Below, piece by piece: positions 15,272 to 24,974 of a stretch of DNA of 64,000 bases (positions within the stretch are counted from its first letter, which is position 1; every line of letters starts with the position of its first letter). A program made the translations under genes and the position numbers. Origin of the DNA: Bacteroidota bacterium (lineage in GTDB: Bacteria > Bacteroidota > Bacteroidia > Chitinophagales > Chitinophagaceae); assembly GCA_018267925.1 (NCBI GenBank), contig JAFDXO010000195.1:1-64000 (forward strand). The letters run 5' to 3'. The notes below the pieces were generated by a model that had not been told where the DNA came from, made no database searches, and saw only the letters and a list, made by a program, of their open reading frames with translations.

Positions 15272-16759
15272 TTAAAACAATCGTTTGTTTTGGCGAATGG
15301 ATTTCAGGTATTTATTCAAGTCTTCAGAAGGCTTTAAAAACATCAATAGTACAGCATAAACAAGCAATATTGACAAACTTCTATAAGCTGCATCTACAAA
15401 GGGATTTGGGTTGTGCGGCAATAAATATCCGACTATAAAAGCAACCAATCCTGCCAGAACAATCAATCCGGTATTTCGATTAATTGGTTGAATTTGAAGA
15501 TGCCTTTTTACCAAAATTAGTTTTAATAAATTGTAAATGATTAATGCCAATGTAGTTCCGATGGCAGCACCGTTTGCATCATAAATGGGAATTAGCCACC
15601 AATTAAAAGCCACCATCATTATGACCAATAAGACGGAAATGTAAAAGCTCATTTTATAGTACTTAGACAAACTGAGTACATGGTCATTCATGCCTGTTAC
15701 CATATCTATCATTCGCCCCAAGGCAAGGATTACGACAATGGTTTCAATACCTTCATACCCTGCCGGCAATATTTTTGCTGCATTGTGCAAATTGCATACA
15801 ATCATCAAAAACATAGCTCCCGTAGCAATAAAGATATTGGCAGAAGAGCGCATAAAAATATCGTAGATTTTAGGTTTGTCGTTTACTTGGAAAGCCTGAG
15901 CCAGCAAGGCAAAAGTGCTGTTTGCCATTGCCTTATATGGAATCATCAAAAAGGAAATTAAAAAAACAGAAACTACATAAACCGGTACCGATCTTAGTCC
16001 ATTAATGGACAAAGTTGGGATCATCAAAGTATCCAACATACCCATGAAAATAGTAGTAGCACCTAAAAGGGAATGATACCAAGTAAAGTGTACAATTTCC
16101 TTTTTTTCTTCTTTTGGAAACACATTCCATCGGCTTGAAAATTGAAAGGCTTCTGTTTTCCACGCTATGCTGAGCAGTAAAACAATGGGGATTAAATACA
16201 CCATTACGGTTCCATATATCAACACACTGAAACTGATATAATTAAAACCATACAGCAGGATTAAGACTATATTGAAAATTCGAAGTAAAACCTCCCGAAT
16301 AAAAGTTGCCTTTGCTACTTTCAGTTGCGACACCAAATAGGTTTCTAACAAGGTGCTGTAAGCAAAAAGTAGGGTAAAAATAGGCAACCATAAAAAATAT
16401 TGTTGAATAAAGGGAATGTCTTCGGGTTTGAAGAAGGAAATAATGGGGCTTTTCAACAAGAAGTAGAATAGGCTGGCTACCACCGTGAAAAATGCGGGTA
16501 AAACCAAACTGATAGAAACTAAGGCTCTCGACTTTTCGTGTCCGGGTGGATAGCGATGAATATAAACAGCCATAGTGTTATGCAAACCCAGCACTAATAT
16601 TTGTCCACACAAAACTGCGTAATTCGTCAAGATATTTCGAAAACCTAACTCTTGCTTAGGAAGATAATAGGTAGAAAGGTAAATGATAGCAGCACCCAAA
16701 AAGGCACCGGCAAAGGTGGCAAGTGAAGATTTTACTGATTGCCGGAATACAACGCCCAT
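15272..16759 (-). CDS. Lipopolysaccharide/oligosaccharide flippase (Wzx/MATE-like)
   Basis: The 495-residue product is highly hydrophobic with about 12-14 membrane helices and the N-terminal pattern SLATFAGAFLGAAIIYLSTYYL typical of the polysaccharide biosynthesis (Wzx/RfbX, MVF-like) family. Such proteins flip undecaprenyl-linked glycans to the periplasmic face. The ATG at 16759 is preferred over a TTG three codons upstream. It is isolated from the main polysaccharide operon by 5 kb but no other Wzx candidate is present in the window, so it may serve that pathway (inference). Confidence 0.85.
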   Translation of the reverse strand: MGVVFRQSVKSSLATFAGAFLGAAIIYLSTYYLPKQELGFRNILTNYAVLCGQILVLGLHNTMAVYIHRYPPGHEKSRALVSISLVLPAFFTVVASLFYFLLKSPIISFFKPEDIPFIQQYFLWLPIFTLLFAYSTLLETYLVSQLKVAKATFIREVLLRIFNIVLILLYGFNYISFSVLIYGTVMVYLIPIVLLLSIAWKTEAFQFSSRWNVFPKEEKKEIVHFTWYHSLLGATTIFMGMLDTLMIPTLSINGLRSVPVYVVSVFLISFLMIPYKAMANSTFALLAQAFQVNDKPKIYDIFMRSSANIFIATGAMFLMIVCNLHNAAKILPAGYEGIETIVVILALGRMIDMVTGMNDHVLSLSKYYKMSFYISVLLVIMMVAFNWWLIPIYDANGAAIGTTLALIIYNLLKLILVKRHLQIQPINRNTGLIVLAGLVAFIVGYLLPHNPNPFVDAAYRSLSILLVYAVLLMFLKPSEDLNKYLKSIRQNKRLF

Positions 16760-16836
16760 TAATTGCAAAGGTAAATGGGCAATTGGAATATTTAAAAACG
16801 GCTGAAATCTTCCAATATGGATTATGATTAAAATAA

Positions 16837-16869
16837 AACGAGCGAAAGGAATTGTACCTATCGCTCGTT
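16837..16869 (-). terminator. Terminator hairpin of clpC
   Basis: AACGAGCGA (16837-16845) pairs with TCGCTCGTT (16861-16869) around a 15-nt loop. On the minus strand the stem is followed by TTTTATTTTAAT. It lies 23 bp beyond the clpC stop and separates it from the flippase gene. Confidence 0.8.
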
Positions 16870-16891
16870 GGGTTGCATTTAAAAAGTGAAG

Positions 16892-19423
16892 TTAAGAAGT
16901 TGGAGTTTCCTTTTTGGTGGATTGCTTATCTATCGAAAAAACAATTTTCTTTTCCGTTTCGCTATAGTCTGCTGTTACCTTATCTCCTTCTTTTATGTTT
17001 TGTGCTAAGATTTCTTCAGCCAACGGATCTTCAAGATACTTTTGAATTGCTCTATGCAAAGGACGTGCACCAAACTGTTGGTCATATCCTTTTTCGGCAA
17101 TAAACTTTTTAGCATTGTCCGTAAGTTCCAAAATGAACCCTAATGTGTTGAGGCGTTTCATCACATCTTTCATAATGATGTCAATGATAACGTTAATGTG
17201 CTCTTGTTCAAGTGTGTTGAAAATTACTACATCATCTATTCGGTTCAAAAACTCTGGCGAAAATGTACGTTTCAAAGCTTTTTCAATAATCCCCTTGCTT
17301 ACATCTTCGGTAGAGCTGCTTGTAGCGGTGGTGGCAAAGCCTACGCCGGTGCCAAAATCTTTTAGCTGACGAACCCCAATGTTGGAGGTCATGATGATCA
17401 GGGTGTTTTTAAAATCTACCTTTCTACCTAAGCCATCGGTTAATTGTCCATCATCAAGCACCTGAAGCATAATGTTGAAAATATCGGGATGAGCTTTTTC
17501 AATTTCGTCTAACAACACGACTGAATAAGGCTTTCGGCGTACTTTCTCCGTCAGCTGTCCACCTTCTTCATATCCTACATAGCCCGGAGGTGCACCAATG
17601 AGTCGGCTGAGTGAAAATTTTTCCATATACTCACTCATGTCCACACGAATAAGCGCGTCTTCGCTATCGAACATATACCGAGCGAGAGCGCGAGCCAATT
17701 CGGTTTTACCAACTCCGGTTGGTCCTAAGAAAATAAATGATCCGATTGGTTTTTTGGGATCCTTCAGACCTACGCGATTACGTTGAATAGCTTTTACTAC
17801 TTTTTGAATAGCTTCATCTTGTCCAACCACCATACCTTTTAAGTCTTCGCCCATTCTTCGAAGCTTTTGACTTTCGGCTTCCACCATTCGCATCAGAGGG
17901 ATACCTGTCATCATACTGACCACTTCGGCAATGTCTTCTTCATGAATAGGATAGCGTTTGTTTTTAGCATCTTCTTCCCATTCTGCCTTAGCGCGCTCTA
18001 AGTCTTCACCCAACCGCTTTTCTTTATCTCTCAATGCTGCTGCTTCTTCAAAGCGTTGGCTTTTTACTACCTTATTTTTTTCCAGTTTTATTTCCTCAAT
18101 TTTCTTTTCAAGATCGAGAATATTTTGTGGAACATTGATGTTTTTTAGGTGTACTCTGGCTCCCACTTCATCCAGCACATCTATGGCTTTATCGGGCAAC
18201 AAGCGATCGGTCATGTAACGATCGCTCAATTTTACACAAGCTTCAATAGCTTCCTTGTCGTAAGCAACATTATGAAACTCTTCGTATTTAGGTTGAATGT
18301 TTGATAAGATGGTTATGGTTTCTTCTACAGTAGGTGGTTCTACTAATACTTTTTGAAAACGACGATCAAGTGCACCATCTTTTTCAATGTACATGCGATA
18401 TTCATCCAAGGTTGAAGCCCCAATACATTGCAGATCTCCTCTGGCTAAAGCAGGCTTAAAAATATTAGATGCGTCTAAGGAACCGGATGCGCCACCGGCA
18501 CCTACAATGGTATGTATTTCATCTATAAAAAGGATGACATCGCGGTTTTTTTCCAGTTCATTCATGATGGCTTTCATGCGCTCTTCAAACTGTCCGCGAT
18601 ATTTTGTGCCGGCTACCAAAGCGGCTAAATCCAAGCTGATAACCCGCTTATCAAAAAGCACTCTTGACACCTTTCTTTGCACAATACGTAGTGCCAAACC
18701 CTCTACAATGGCGGATTTACCTACTCCCGGTTCACCAATCAGAATTGGATTATTTTTCTTTCTTCTTGATAAAATTTGCGATACTCTTTCAATTTCTTCT
18801 TCACGACCAACAATGGGGTCAAGGTTATCCATTTCTGCAAGTTTGGTGATATCTCGACCAAAATTGTCTAATACGGGAGTCTTTGATTTTGAATTGCCAA
18901 TCGGTTTTTTGGGTTGAAATTGTTTTGGGTCATCTTCTTCAAACTCTTCGCCCGGATCACCGCTGTAATCAGCAGAGGGAATATCGCCTTTGATGGCACT
19001 TAATTCTTGTTTGAAACGATCATAATCTACTTCAAATTGATGCAAAATTTGAGTTGCAACGTTTTCTTTGTTTTTAAGGATAGATAGCAGAAGATGTTCG
19101 GTTTCAACAGTTGAGCTTTTCAGTGCTTTTGCTTCTAAGACAGTTATTCGAATCACCTTTTCAGCCTGCTTGGTAAGTGGCAAACTATTGATGTTGGCAA
19201 GTGGTTTATTATTCTTGTCTTTGATGGCTAACTCCAATTCCTTTCTCAGGTCAAAGAGGTCAACATTCATTTGTTGAAGTACGTGAACAGCTAAGCCTTC
19301 GCCTTCCCGTATCATCCCTAGTAATAGGTGTTCGGTACCAATGAAATCATTTCCTAATCGAAGTGCTTCTTCGCGGCTATAAGATATAATTTCCTTAACT
19401 TTCGGAGAGAAATTCGAGTCCAT
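16892..19423 (-). CDS. clpC: ATP-dependent Clp protease ATP-binding subunit ClpC
   Basis: ClpC is a hexameric AAA+ unfoldase that feeds substrates to ClpP in the cytoplasm. Domains in order: two Clp_N repeats (residues 1-145, with TEHLLLGMIREGEGLA), AAA1 with GEPGVGKS near 230 and ILFIDEIHTI, a central coiled region with a UVR-like SQRFEEAAALRDKEKRL near 447, and AAA2 with GPTGVGKT near 568, LLDEIEKAHP, then the ClpB_D2-small domain. The length of 843 residues is typical. The start is the ATG at 19423; upstream codons back to 19465 are not family-like. No McsA/McsB or CtsR gene adjoins it. Confidence 0.97.
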   Translation of the reverse strand: MDSNFSPKVKEIISYSREEALRLGNDFIGTEHLLLGMIREGEGLAVHVLQQMNVDLFDLRKELELAIKDKNNKPLANINSLPLTKQAEKVIRITVLEAKALKSSTVETEHLLLSILKNKENVATQILHQFEVDYDRFKQELSAIKGDIPSADYSGDPGEEFEEDDPKQFQPKKPIGNSKSKTPVLDNFGRDITKLAEMDNLDPIVGREEEIERVSQILSRRKKNNPILIGEPGVGKSAIVEGLALRIVQRKVSRVLFDKRVISLDLAALVAGTKYRGQFEERMKAIMNELEKNRDVILFIDEIHTIVGAGGASGSLDASNIFKPALARGDLQCIGASTLDEYRMYIEKDGALDRRFQKVLVEPPTVEETITILSNIQPKYEEFHNVAYDKEAIEACVKLSDRYMTDRLLPDKAIDVLDEVGARVHLKNINVPQNILDLEKKIEEIKLEKNKVVKSQRFEEAAALRDKEKRLGEDLERAKAEWEEDAKNKRYPIHEEDIAEVVSMMTGIPLMRMVEAESQKLRRMGEDLKGMVVGQDEAIQKVVKAIQRNRVGLKDPKKPIGSFIFLGPTGVGKTELARALARYMFDSEDALIRVDMSEYMEKFSLSRLIGAPPGYVGYEEGGQLTEKVRRKPYSVVLLDEIEKAHPDIFNIMLQVLDDGQLTDGLGRKVDFKNTLIIMTSNIGVRQLKDFGTGVGFATTATSSSTEDVSKGIIEKALKRTFSPEFLNRIDDVVIFNTLEQEHINVIIDIIMKDVMKRLNTLGFILELTDNAKKFIAEKGYDQQFGARPLHRAIQKYLEDPLAEEILAQNIKEGDKVTADYSETEKKIVFSIDKQSTKKETPTS

Positions 19424-19642
19424 TTCGTCTGTATTTCTTGTGGTTAATCTGAATAAAGTTAGCAATAAGAATGATGTTTCAATTATTGAGTTTACTTATT
19501 GCTGCATCTAACTTCGTAAAAATCAAGCTACATTCTTCAATTTCTCCCTAATTTAATTTTTATAAAGGAAACTAAATAAGATTGCTTAACTTGGAAAAGC
19601 ATTTTCAACAATAGTTTATTCTCCCGCTTATTTATTTTACTC

Positions 19643-20020
19643 ATGGACATCAAAATTGATACCAAACCAAATTTTATTATTTGGGAACCTTTATATGACA
19701 CGTTAGATGAAAAATTGACAGCCGCACTTCGAAATAATTGGATAGAATTGGCTGAGAAAGGCTATCATAATGTGGTTTTAAACCTTCAATATTGTATGAC
19801 AAGTGAAGAGAAGGCAATAGAAGCATTGATAGAACTTCATGAAATAGTTTATAGCTCCAAACATTCGTTGGTATGTGTGGATTTACAGCCATCCTTACTG
19901 AAAAATATCAAAAATGCAGGTGCTGAACTAACCTTAAATATAGCACCCACTATGCAAGAAGCTATTGATATTATCAGTATGGAAATTTTGGAGCGTGAAC
20001 TTTTTGATGAAGAAGCTTGA
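19643..20020 (+). CDS. STAS-domain-like small protein
   Basis: The 125-residue protein has the alternating strand-helix pattern of STAS domains, with VVLNLQYCM as the central strand followed by a helix SEEKAIEALIELH, and a C-terminal region like anti-sigma antagonists. The phosphorylatable D-S-S-G-type loop of SpoIIAA-like proteins is not present; the equivalent loop reads CMTSEEK. The gene lies 18 bp before RNase Z and probably forms an operon with it. No partner kinase or anti-sigma factor is nearby. Function is unknown. Confidence 0.75.
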   Translation: MDIKIDTKPNFIIWEPLYDTLDEKLTAALRNNWIELAEKGYHNVVLNLQYCMTSEEKAIEALIELHEIVYSSKHSLVCVDLQPSLLKNIKNAGAELTLNIAPTMQEAIDIISMEILERELFDEEA

Positions 20021-20038
20021 CTGACAGAACTTTGAAAA

Positions 20039-20947
20039 ATGACTTTAACCATTCTTGGAAATAATTCAGCACTACCGGCATTCGACAGGCATCCAACTGC
20101 ACAGATAGTGTCCGTTGGATCTGAGGTCATACTCATAGACTGTGGTGAAGGAACCCAAATACAGATGCAATTGTATGGTCAAAAATGGCGAAAACTCAAC
20201 CATATTTTTATCAGCCACCTTCATGGAGATCATTATTTTGGATTACCGGGCTTGCTCAATAGTATGAGTCTTTTAGGGAGAACTCAACCTCTGAATTTAT
20301 ATGCGCCCATTGCACTTCAAGCTATTTTAGATCAAATGATGTTGGCGGCAGATAGCCAATTGAATTATAGCCTACATTTTCATCCCCTAACTGCCGGCGA
20401 AGCTTCTCTGTTAGTAGAAAATAAATCGTTCTCAGTCAAGAGTTTTCCTGTTGAACATAGAATAGATTGCCACGGATTTTTGGTTGAAGAAAAATCTCCT
20501 CATGGTAGGAAATTGTTGCCGGAAAAATGTCGTGAATATCAGGTTCCTACCTATTTCTATCATCGAATTAAAAATGGCGAAGATTATGAAAGAAACGACG
20601 GCTTTACAGTAAAATCTGAATGGGTAACAATCCCTGCATTGCCCGGCAAAAAATACGCTTATTGTGCCGATACACGCTATACCGAAAGTTTCATTCAGCA
20701 TATCCTACACACAGACCTACTTTATCACGAATCCACTTATCTTGATGAAGAGGCGGAAAAAGCTGCACAACGATTTCACAGCACCTCAAAACAAGCAGCA
20801 AAAATTGCAAAAGTTGCCGGTGCAAAAAAATTATTATTAGGTCATTTTTCTTCCAAATACAAAGATCTTCAACCTTTTCAGGAGGAGGCATCCGAAATAT
20901 TTTCAAACGTTCGTGTTTCTAAGGAAGGTGAATGTTACGAGATTTGA
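20039..20947 (+). CDS. rnz: Ribonuclease Z
   Basis: RNase Z is the zinc-dependent endonuclease that removes 3' trailers from tRNA precursors. The metallo-beta-lactamase fold is evident: LIDCGEGTQIQM near residue 34, the SHLHGDHYFGLPGL zinc motif near 59-72, VEHRIDCHGF, CADTRY near 220, and the final AKKLLLGHFSSKY histidine motif. The 302-residue length matches the bacterial short form. It follows the STAS-like gene by 18 bp. Confidence 0.95.
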   Translation: MTLTILGNNSALPAFDRHPTAQIVSVGSEVILIDCGEGTQIQMQLYGQKWRKLNHIFISHLHGDHYFGLPGLLNSMSLLGRTQPLNLYAPIALQAILDQMMLAADSQLNYSLHFHPLTAGEASLLVENKSFSVKSFPVEHRIDCHGFLVEEKSPHGRKLLPEKCREYQVPTYFYHRIKNGEDYERNDGFTVKSEWVTIPALPGKKYAYCADTRYTESFIQHILHTDLLYHESTYLDEEAEKAAQRFHSTSKQAAKIAKVAGAKKLLLGHFSSKYKDLQPFQEEASEIFSNVRVSKEGECYEI

Positions 20948-21162
20948 TTTAACTACGAAACAGCCTTTTAACCTTGAACTGGTGTTTCTAACAAATTAAT
21001 TTAGGATATTCGAGTAATTTTTTCAAAATTAAAATTGAATTAAACTTTTTAAATAAAGTGTATTATTGCATAGTTTTTCAAATGTCATTCACTAATTAGA
21101 GCTTTCAAAAAGTAATCATACATACACCCCATTTTATAGACTGTTTAATTGATTAGGGAAAT

Positions 21163-21912
21163 ATGAAGTTTTATGTACTAAAGAAGCTTAAATCTTATTA
21201 TTTTAGAGCGCAATATAGACCCAGAATTATTGATTGTATTATCAACCCTTTTTTTATTATTAGAAGGGGATTATTTGTAAGTTTTAGAAAAAAAGCCCCC
21301 TTGTTAAAAGGAAATATACTTGATTTTGGATGCGGCAGAAAACCTTATGAAACCCTATTTACAAACGCCCAATCCTACTTAGGGGTTGACATAAATCATA
21401 ATGACACTTATTTTGACAAGTACGTCAATGCAGAAGTATTATACGACAAACAGACCCTTCCTTTTGAGTCAGAAAAGTTTGATCATTGTTTTTCTTCCGA
21501 AGTAATTTATTTGATTGAAAAGCCGGACGAAATAATTTCAGAGCTATGTAGAGTTATTAAAAAAAATGGGCTGCTTTTAATATCTGCCCCATTTTTATGG
21601 GAAGAAAACTGGACTCAGTATGATTTTTGTCGCTATACATCAAATGGGCTTAGAAAAATACTTGAACGAAATGGCTTTGAGGTTTTTGAGGAAGAAAAAA
21701 CGCCCAGCCATTTTGCTACTATTTGGCAATGCTTTTTATCTTTTATCTATGAAAATCCCTTCACACAATGGAAGTTATTAAAGTTTCTGTTTACTGTGGT
21801 TATTATTGCACCTCTAAACATCTTGGGAATCATAATAAATTTTGCATTACCCAACAGAAAAAACAAACAAACGCTTTATCATAACACTATTATATTAGCT
21901 CGTGCATTATGA
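21163..21912 (+). CDS. Class I SAM-dependent methyltransferase
   Basis: The Rossmann motif I appears as LDFGCGRKPYE near residues 52-62, with YLGVDINHND as motif II and the FDHCFSSEVIYLIEKP segment as motif IV of class I methyltransferases. A hydrophobic C-terminal segment (LLKFLFTVVIIAPLNILGIIINFA) could anchor it to the membrane. It overlaps the next gene by 4 bp (ATGA), so it belongs to a three-gene unit with a polysaccharide deacetylase and a glycosyltransferase; methylation of a glycan or glycolipid is the likely role from context. Confidence 0.85.
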   Translation: MKFYVLKKLKSYYFRAQYRPRIIDCIINPFFIIRRGLFVSFRKKAPLLKGNILDFGCGRKPYETLFTNAQSYLGVDINHNDTYFDKYVNAEVLYDKQTLPFESEKFDHCFSSEVIYLIEKPDEIISELCRVIKKNGLLLISAPFLWEENWTQYDFCRYTSNGLRKILERNGFEVFEEEKTPSHFATIWQCFLSFIYENPFTQWKLLKFLFTVVIIAPLNILGIIINFALPNRKNKQTLYHNTIILARAL

Positions 21913-22694
21913 TTAAAAACTCCCGTCGTTTATTGCGACATTTAGCTTTAGATTTTTTATCCCTAAAAGGTGAAATTTCTACGGGTGTTCATTTACTAAA
22001 TGGGCATTATATTGGTATTAATAATTTACCCGATTCAATTTTTGCTAATCTACTTTCACAAATAAAAAAGAAAGCACAGCTTATTAATTTTGATGAGGCT
22101 ACAAATATGATTGCCAATGGAAAAATTCCTGAAAAGGAAAGATTAGTGGCGTTTACTTTTGATGATGGATTTGAAGAATGTTTCTTAAAAATTAGACCCG
22201 TTTTAAATGCTGAAGGCATTAAAGCAGGTTTTTTTGTTAACACCGGATTTATTGATGGAAATAAAGACTACAAAAAAAAATTCCTGCAAACCAAAGTTAG
22301 ATTATCCACGACTAAAGAACCCATGACTTGGGAGCAAATCATTACGTTGAGAGCAGAGGGACACATTATTGGTGCACATACAATTGACCATGATCGTTTG
22401 GTTGGAAAAGACTTTGATAAATTATACCATCAGATTGTTGGTTGCAAAAAACGAATTGAAGAAAAGTTAGAAACATCTTGCGAATATTTTGCCTATCCCT
22501 ATGGTCAATTAGCAGACATAGAAAGTATGGGAAGAAAAATAGCTTCACAACATTTTTTATACAACTTTACACAAACAAATAGTAAGGACTATTATTCCTT
22601 CAAAGATTATCCTTTTATAAATCGCCGTCACTTTGAAGGAAATTGGAAATTTAACCATGTAAAGTATTTTCTCAAAAGGAATTTGTTGCAATAG
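21909..22694 (+). CDS. Polysaccharide deacetylase (NodB homology domain)
   Basis: Carbohydrate esterase family 4 enzymes remove N- or O-acetyl groups from glycans using a metal bound by Asp-His-His. The motif VAFTFDDGFEE lies near residues 80-90 and provides the catalytic and metal Asp pair. GAHTIDHDRL near 154-163 provides the two metal histidines, and FAYPYGQL is the third conserved motif. No signal peptide is seen. The gene overlaps the methyltransferase by 4 bp. The acetylated substrate is unknown. Confidence 0.9.
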   Translation: MIKNSRRLLRHLALDFLSLKGEISTGVHLLNGHYIGINNLPDSIFANLLSQIKKKAQLINFDEATNMIANGKIPEKERLVAFTFDDGFEECFLKIRPVLNAEGIKAGFFVNTGFIDGNKDYKKKFLQTKVRLSTTKEPMTWEQIITLRAEGHIIGAHTIDHDRLVGKDFDKLYHQIVGCKKRIEEKLETSCEYFAYPYGQLADIESMGRKIASQHFLYNFTQTNSKDYYSFKDYPFINRRHFEGNWKFNHVKYFLKRNLLQ

Positions 22695-22750
22695 TTTATT
22701 TTTTGAATTTACATCTGTTTATTTGCAAAAACACAGATTGTGAAACTGTT

Positions 22751-23848
22751 ATGCCCCAAAAGACAAATAAGAAACGATTACTTTTTACAGGTGTTATTGC
22801 CCCTAATACTGTGCATGGTGTAAGTGTATCAAACAAAATAAACATAGACATATTAAGAGAAGATTTTGAAATTGATCTTAATGCGGAAACACTACATCAT
22901 GATTCAACCCCAAACAATCCAATTAGCAAAGGATTTCATTTTTTAAAAAGCCTAATACACTTCTTAGGTTTAAATTTAAGTAGGAAATACGATGTTTTAT
23001 ATCTAAATATTTCTCTGTCTTCTGCCGGTATATTAAAAACATACCTGATGGCAAAATGTTTTTCAAAATTAAATTCCCGAAGTCATTATATCCTTCATTT
23101 GCATCGAGGCGATGTTATTAAGTTTGTTTCTCGAAATTCTGTTCATTATTGGTTGGTTTCTAATCTTTTACAAAAAGCTACTGTTTGTTTTGTACTTTCA
23201 GAATCCGTTGTCAATTATTTTGAAAATACTTTAAAAATTAAAAGAAATCAATTGTTTGTATTAGATAATACAATTGATGAAGAGCCAACAGATCTAAAGT
23301 ACGGTAATGAAAATAATGTATTTACCTTTTTGTATCTTTCAGATTACCGAGAAGAAAAAGGGATTCTAACCCTATTAGCAACATTTGAAAATTGGAGCAA
23401 AAAGTATCCTCATTGTCGTTTAAAATGCTTTGGAAAATTTACGGATCCAAAAATCAAAAACCAAATACTATCTTATCAATCATCGCAAATCATCATAAAC
23501 GAACGCATTTCCGGAGATGCAAAATTTACTGAATATAGAAAAGCAGACTGCTTTCTCTTTGTTTCAGAAAATGAAGGAAAGCCGCTGGTAATTCTTGAAG
23601 CTATGTTTGCCGGATTACCTATTATTTCTACAAATGTTGGGTTCATCAGTGAAATCTTACCTTTAGATTATCCTTTTCTTTTTTCAGTTGGAGATTCAGC
23701 ATTGTTCATTCAGCATTTAGAAACAATGATTTCCAAATCTGAAACCTATCTTCCTATTGGTCAACAATTAAGAGAACAATATTGGGCTCGATTTTCTCGA
23801 GCTACTCACCAAAAGAATTTGCGTTTAGCTTTGAAAAAAATATTTTAG
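22751..23848 (+). CDS. Glycosyltransferase, family 4
   Basis: The product (365 residues from the ATG at 22751) has a GT-B layout: N-terminal FTGVIAPNTVHGVSVSNKIN with a glycine/serine acceptor loop, LHLHRGDV in the middle, FLYLSDYREEKGI at the start of the C-terminal domain, and the donor-binding ENEGKPLVILEAMFAGLPII near residues 275-295. The longer frame from a TTG at 22703 overlaps only non-conserved sequence. It completes a small rightward glycan-modification unit. Specificity is not evident. Confidence 0.87.
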   Translation: MPQKTNKKRLLFTGVIAPNTVHGVSVSNKINIDILREDFEIDLNAETLHHDSTPNNPISKGFHFLKSLIHFLGLNLSRKYDVLYLNISLSSAGILKTYLMAKCFSKLNSRSHYILHLHRGDVIKFVSRNSVHYWLVSNLLQKATVCFVLSESVVNYFENTLKIKRNQLFVLDNTIDEEPTDLKYGNENNVFTFLYLSDYREEKGILTLLATFENWSKKYPHCRLKCFGKFTDPKIKNQILSYQSSQIIINERISGDAKFTEYRKADCFLFVSENEGKPLVILEAMFAGLPIISTNVGFISEILPLDYPFLFSVGDSALFIQHLETMISKSETYLPIGQQLREQYWARFSRATHQKNLRLALKKIF

Positions 23849-23945
23849 TACTGTCGGTCAATTTCGAAGGACTAATTTTTTTTGTCTGCTTTTCTATTGT
23901 TTTTCAATCACTTGCAGACTACACAAAAAATTTCTTAATAATTTT

Positions 23946-23977
23946 TTTGGAGCATCCGATACCACTTACTACCTTTG
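23946..23977 (+). promoter_or_regulatory. Promoter of the rplM-rpsI-rpsB operon
   Basis: TTTG at 23946-23949 and TACCTTTG at 23970-23977, 20 bp apart, match the Bacteroidota sigma-A form TTTG-N19-21-TAnnTTTG. The distance to the rplM ATG is about 80 bp. Confidence 0.65.
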
Positions 23978-24057
23978 CCCTCCTTTAAAAAACTGGCGTA
24001 CCCTTTTCGTTCCTTATAACAAAGAGAGTAGCCACATAACAAAAGAATAAACAGACA

Positions 24058-24501
24058 ATGAAACATCTTAGTTTTAAAACTCAGTCTGCCAACGAAAAAA
24101 TCGTCAAGCGCGATTGGTATGTGGCTGATGCTACAAACCAAACCTTGGGACGTATGTCTTCAAGAATTGCTACCATCCTTCGTGGCAAACACAAAGCTTA
24201 CTACACTCCACACTTTGATTGTGGAGATTATGTGATTGTAGTCAATTCAAGCAAAGTTGTGCTTACGGGCAACAAATTAGAAGACAAGGAGTACCTTACT
24301 TATTCCGGCTATCCCGGAGGGCAAAAGTCTGCAACTGCCAAGATTATGATCAATAATCGGCCTAATGTGGTAATTGAACGCGCCGTAAAAGGTATGTTGC
24401 CTAAAAACCGCATGGGTCGTGCGATGTACAAAAAACTATTTGTGTATGATGGTGCAGAACATCCACACAAAGCACAGCAACCTAAAGAGCTGAAGTTCTA
24501 A
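24058..24501 (+). CDS. rplM: 50S ribosomal protein L13
   Basis: L13 is a primary 23S rRNA binding protein of the large subunit. Family landmarks are [19 protein letters not shown] near residues 21-39, [24 protein letters not shown], and the C-terminal [13 protein letters not shown] followed by [16 protein letters not shown]. The 147-residue length is normal. It is the first gene of an operon with rpsI and rpsB and has its own predicted promoter. Confidence 0.98.
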   Translation: MKHLSFKTQSANEKIVKRDWYVADATNQTLGRMSSRIATILRGKHKAYYTPHFDCGDYVIVVNSSKVVLTGNKLEDKEYLTYSGYPGGQKSATAKIMINNRPNVVIERAVKGMLPKNRMGRAMYKKLFVYDGAEHPHKAQQPKELKF

Positions 24502-24539
24502 CATTCTATTTAACAAAAAAGGAAAACGCCAGATTATAA

Positions 24540-24929
24540 ATGGAAAAGCAAAAAAACGCCGTTGGTCGCCGTAAAGAAGCAGTTGCTCGGGTATATTTGA
24601 GTAAAGGCACAGGTAGCATCACCGTTAATGGCAAAGAATACAAAAACTATTTTCCACTGATGTACCTGCAAAATCAGGTAGAACTGCCACTTAAAACCAT
24701 CGAATCTTTAGAAGCATTCGATATAGTTGTAAATGTAGCAGGTGGTGGACCAAAAGGTCAGGCAGAAGCTATTAAAATGGGTATTGCACGCACCTTATGC
24801 GAAGTAAATCCTGAATATCGCCCTGCTTTGAAAAAAGAAGGTTTGATGACGCGCGATCCAAGATCGGTAGAGCGCAAGAAGTTTGGTAAGCGCAAAGCTC
24901 GTCGTAGCTTCCAATTCTCTAAACGTTAA
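24540..24929 (+). CDS. rpsI: 30S ribosomal protein S9
   Basis: S9 contacts the P-site tRNA with its C-terminal arginine-rich tail. Visible features are the start GRRKEAVARVYL, GSITVNGK, NVAGGGPKGQAEA, and the conserved end with RDPRSVERKKFGKRKARR. It has 129 residues and follows rplM by 38 bp. The terminal residues read FSKR, as in related species. Confidence 0.98.
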   Translation: MEKQKNAVGRRKEAVARVYLSKGTGSITVNGKEYKNYFPLMYLQNQVELPLKTIESLEAFDIVVNVAGGGPKGQAEAIKMGIARTLCEVNPEYRPALKKEGLMTRDPRSVERKKFGKRKARRSFQFSKR

Positions 24930-24974
24930 TCTGCTGATAGTCTTATTATTCTTAACCAACAAGAAAAACGAAAA

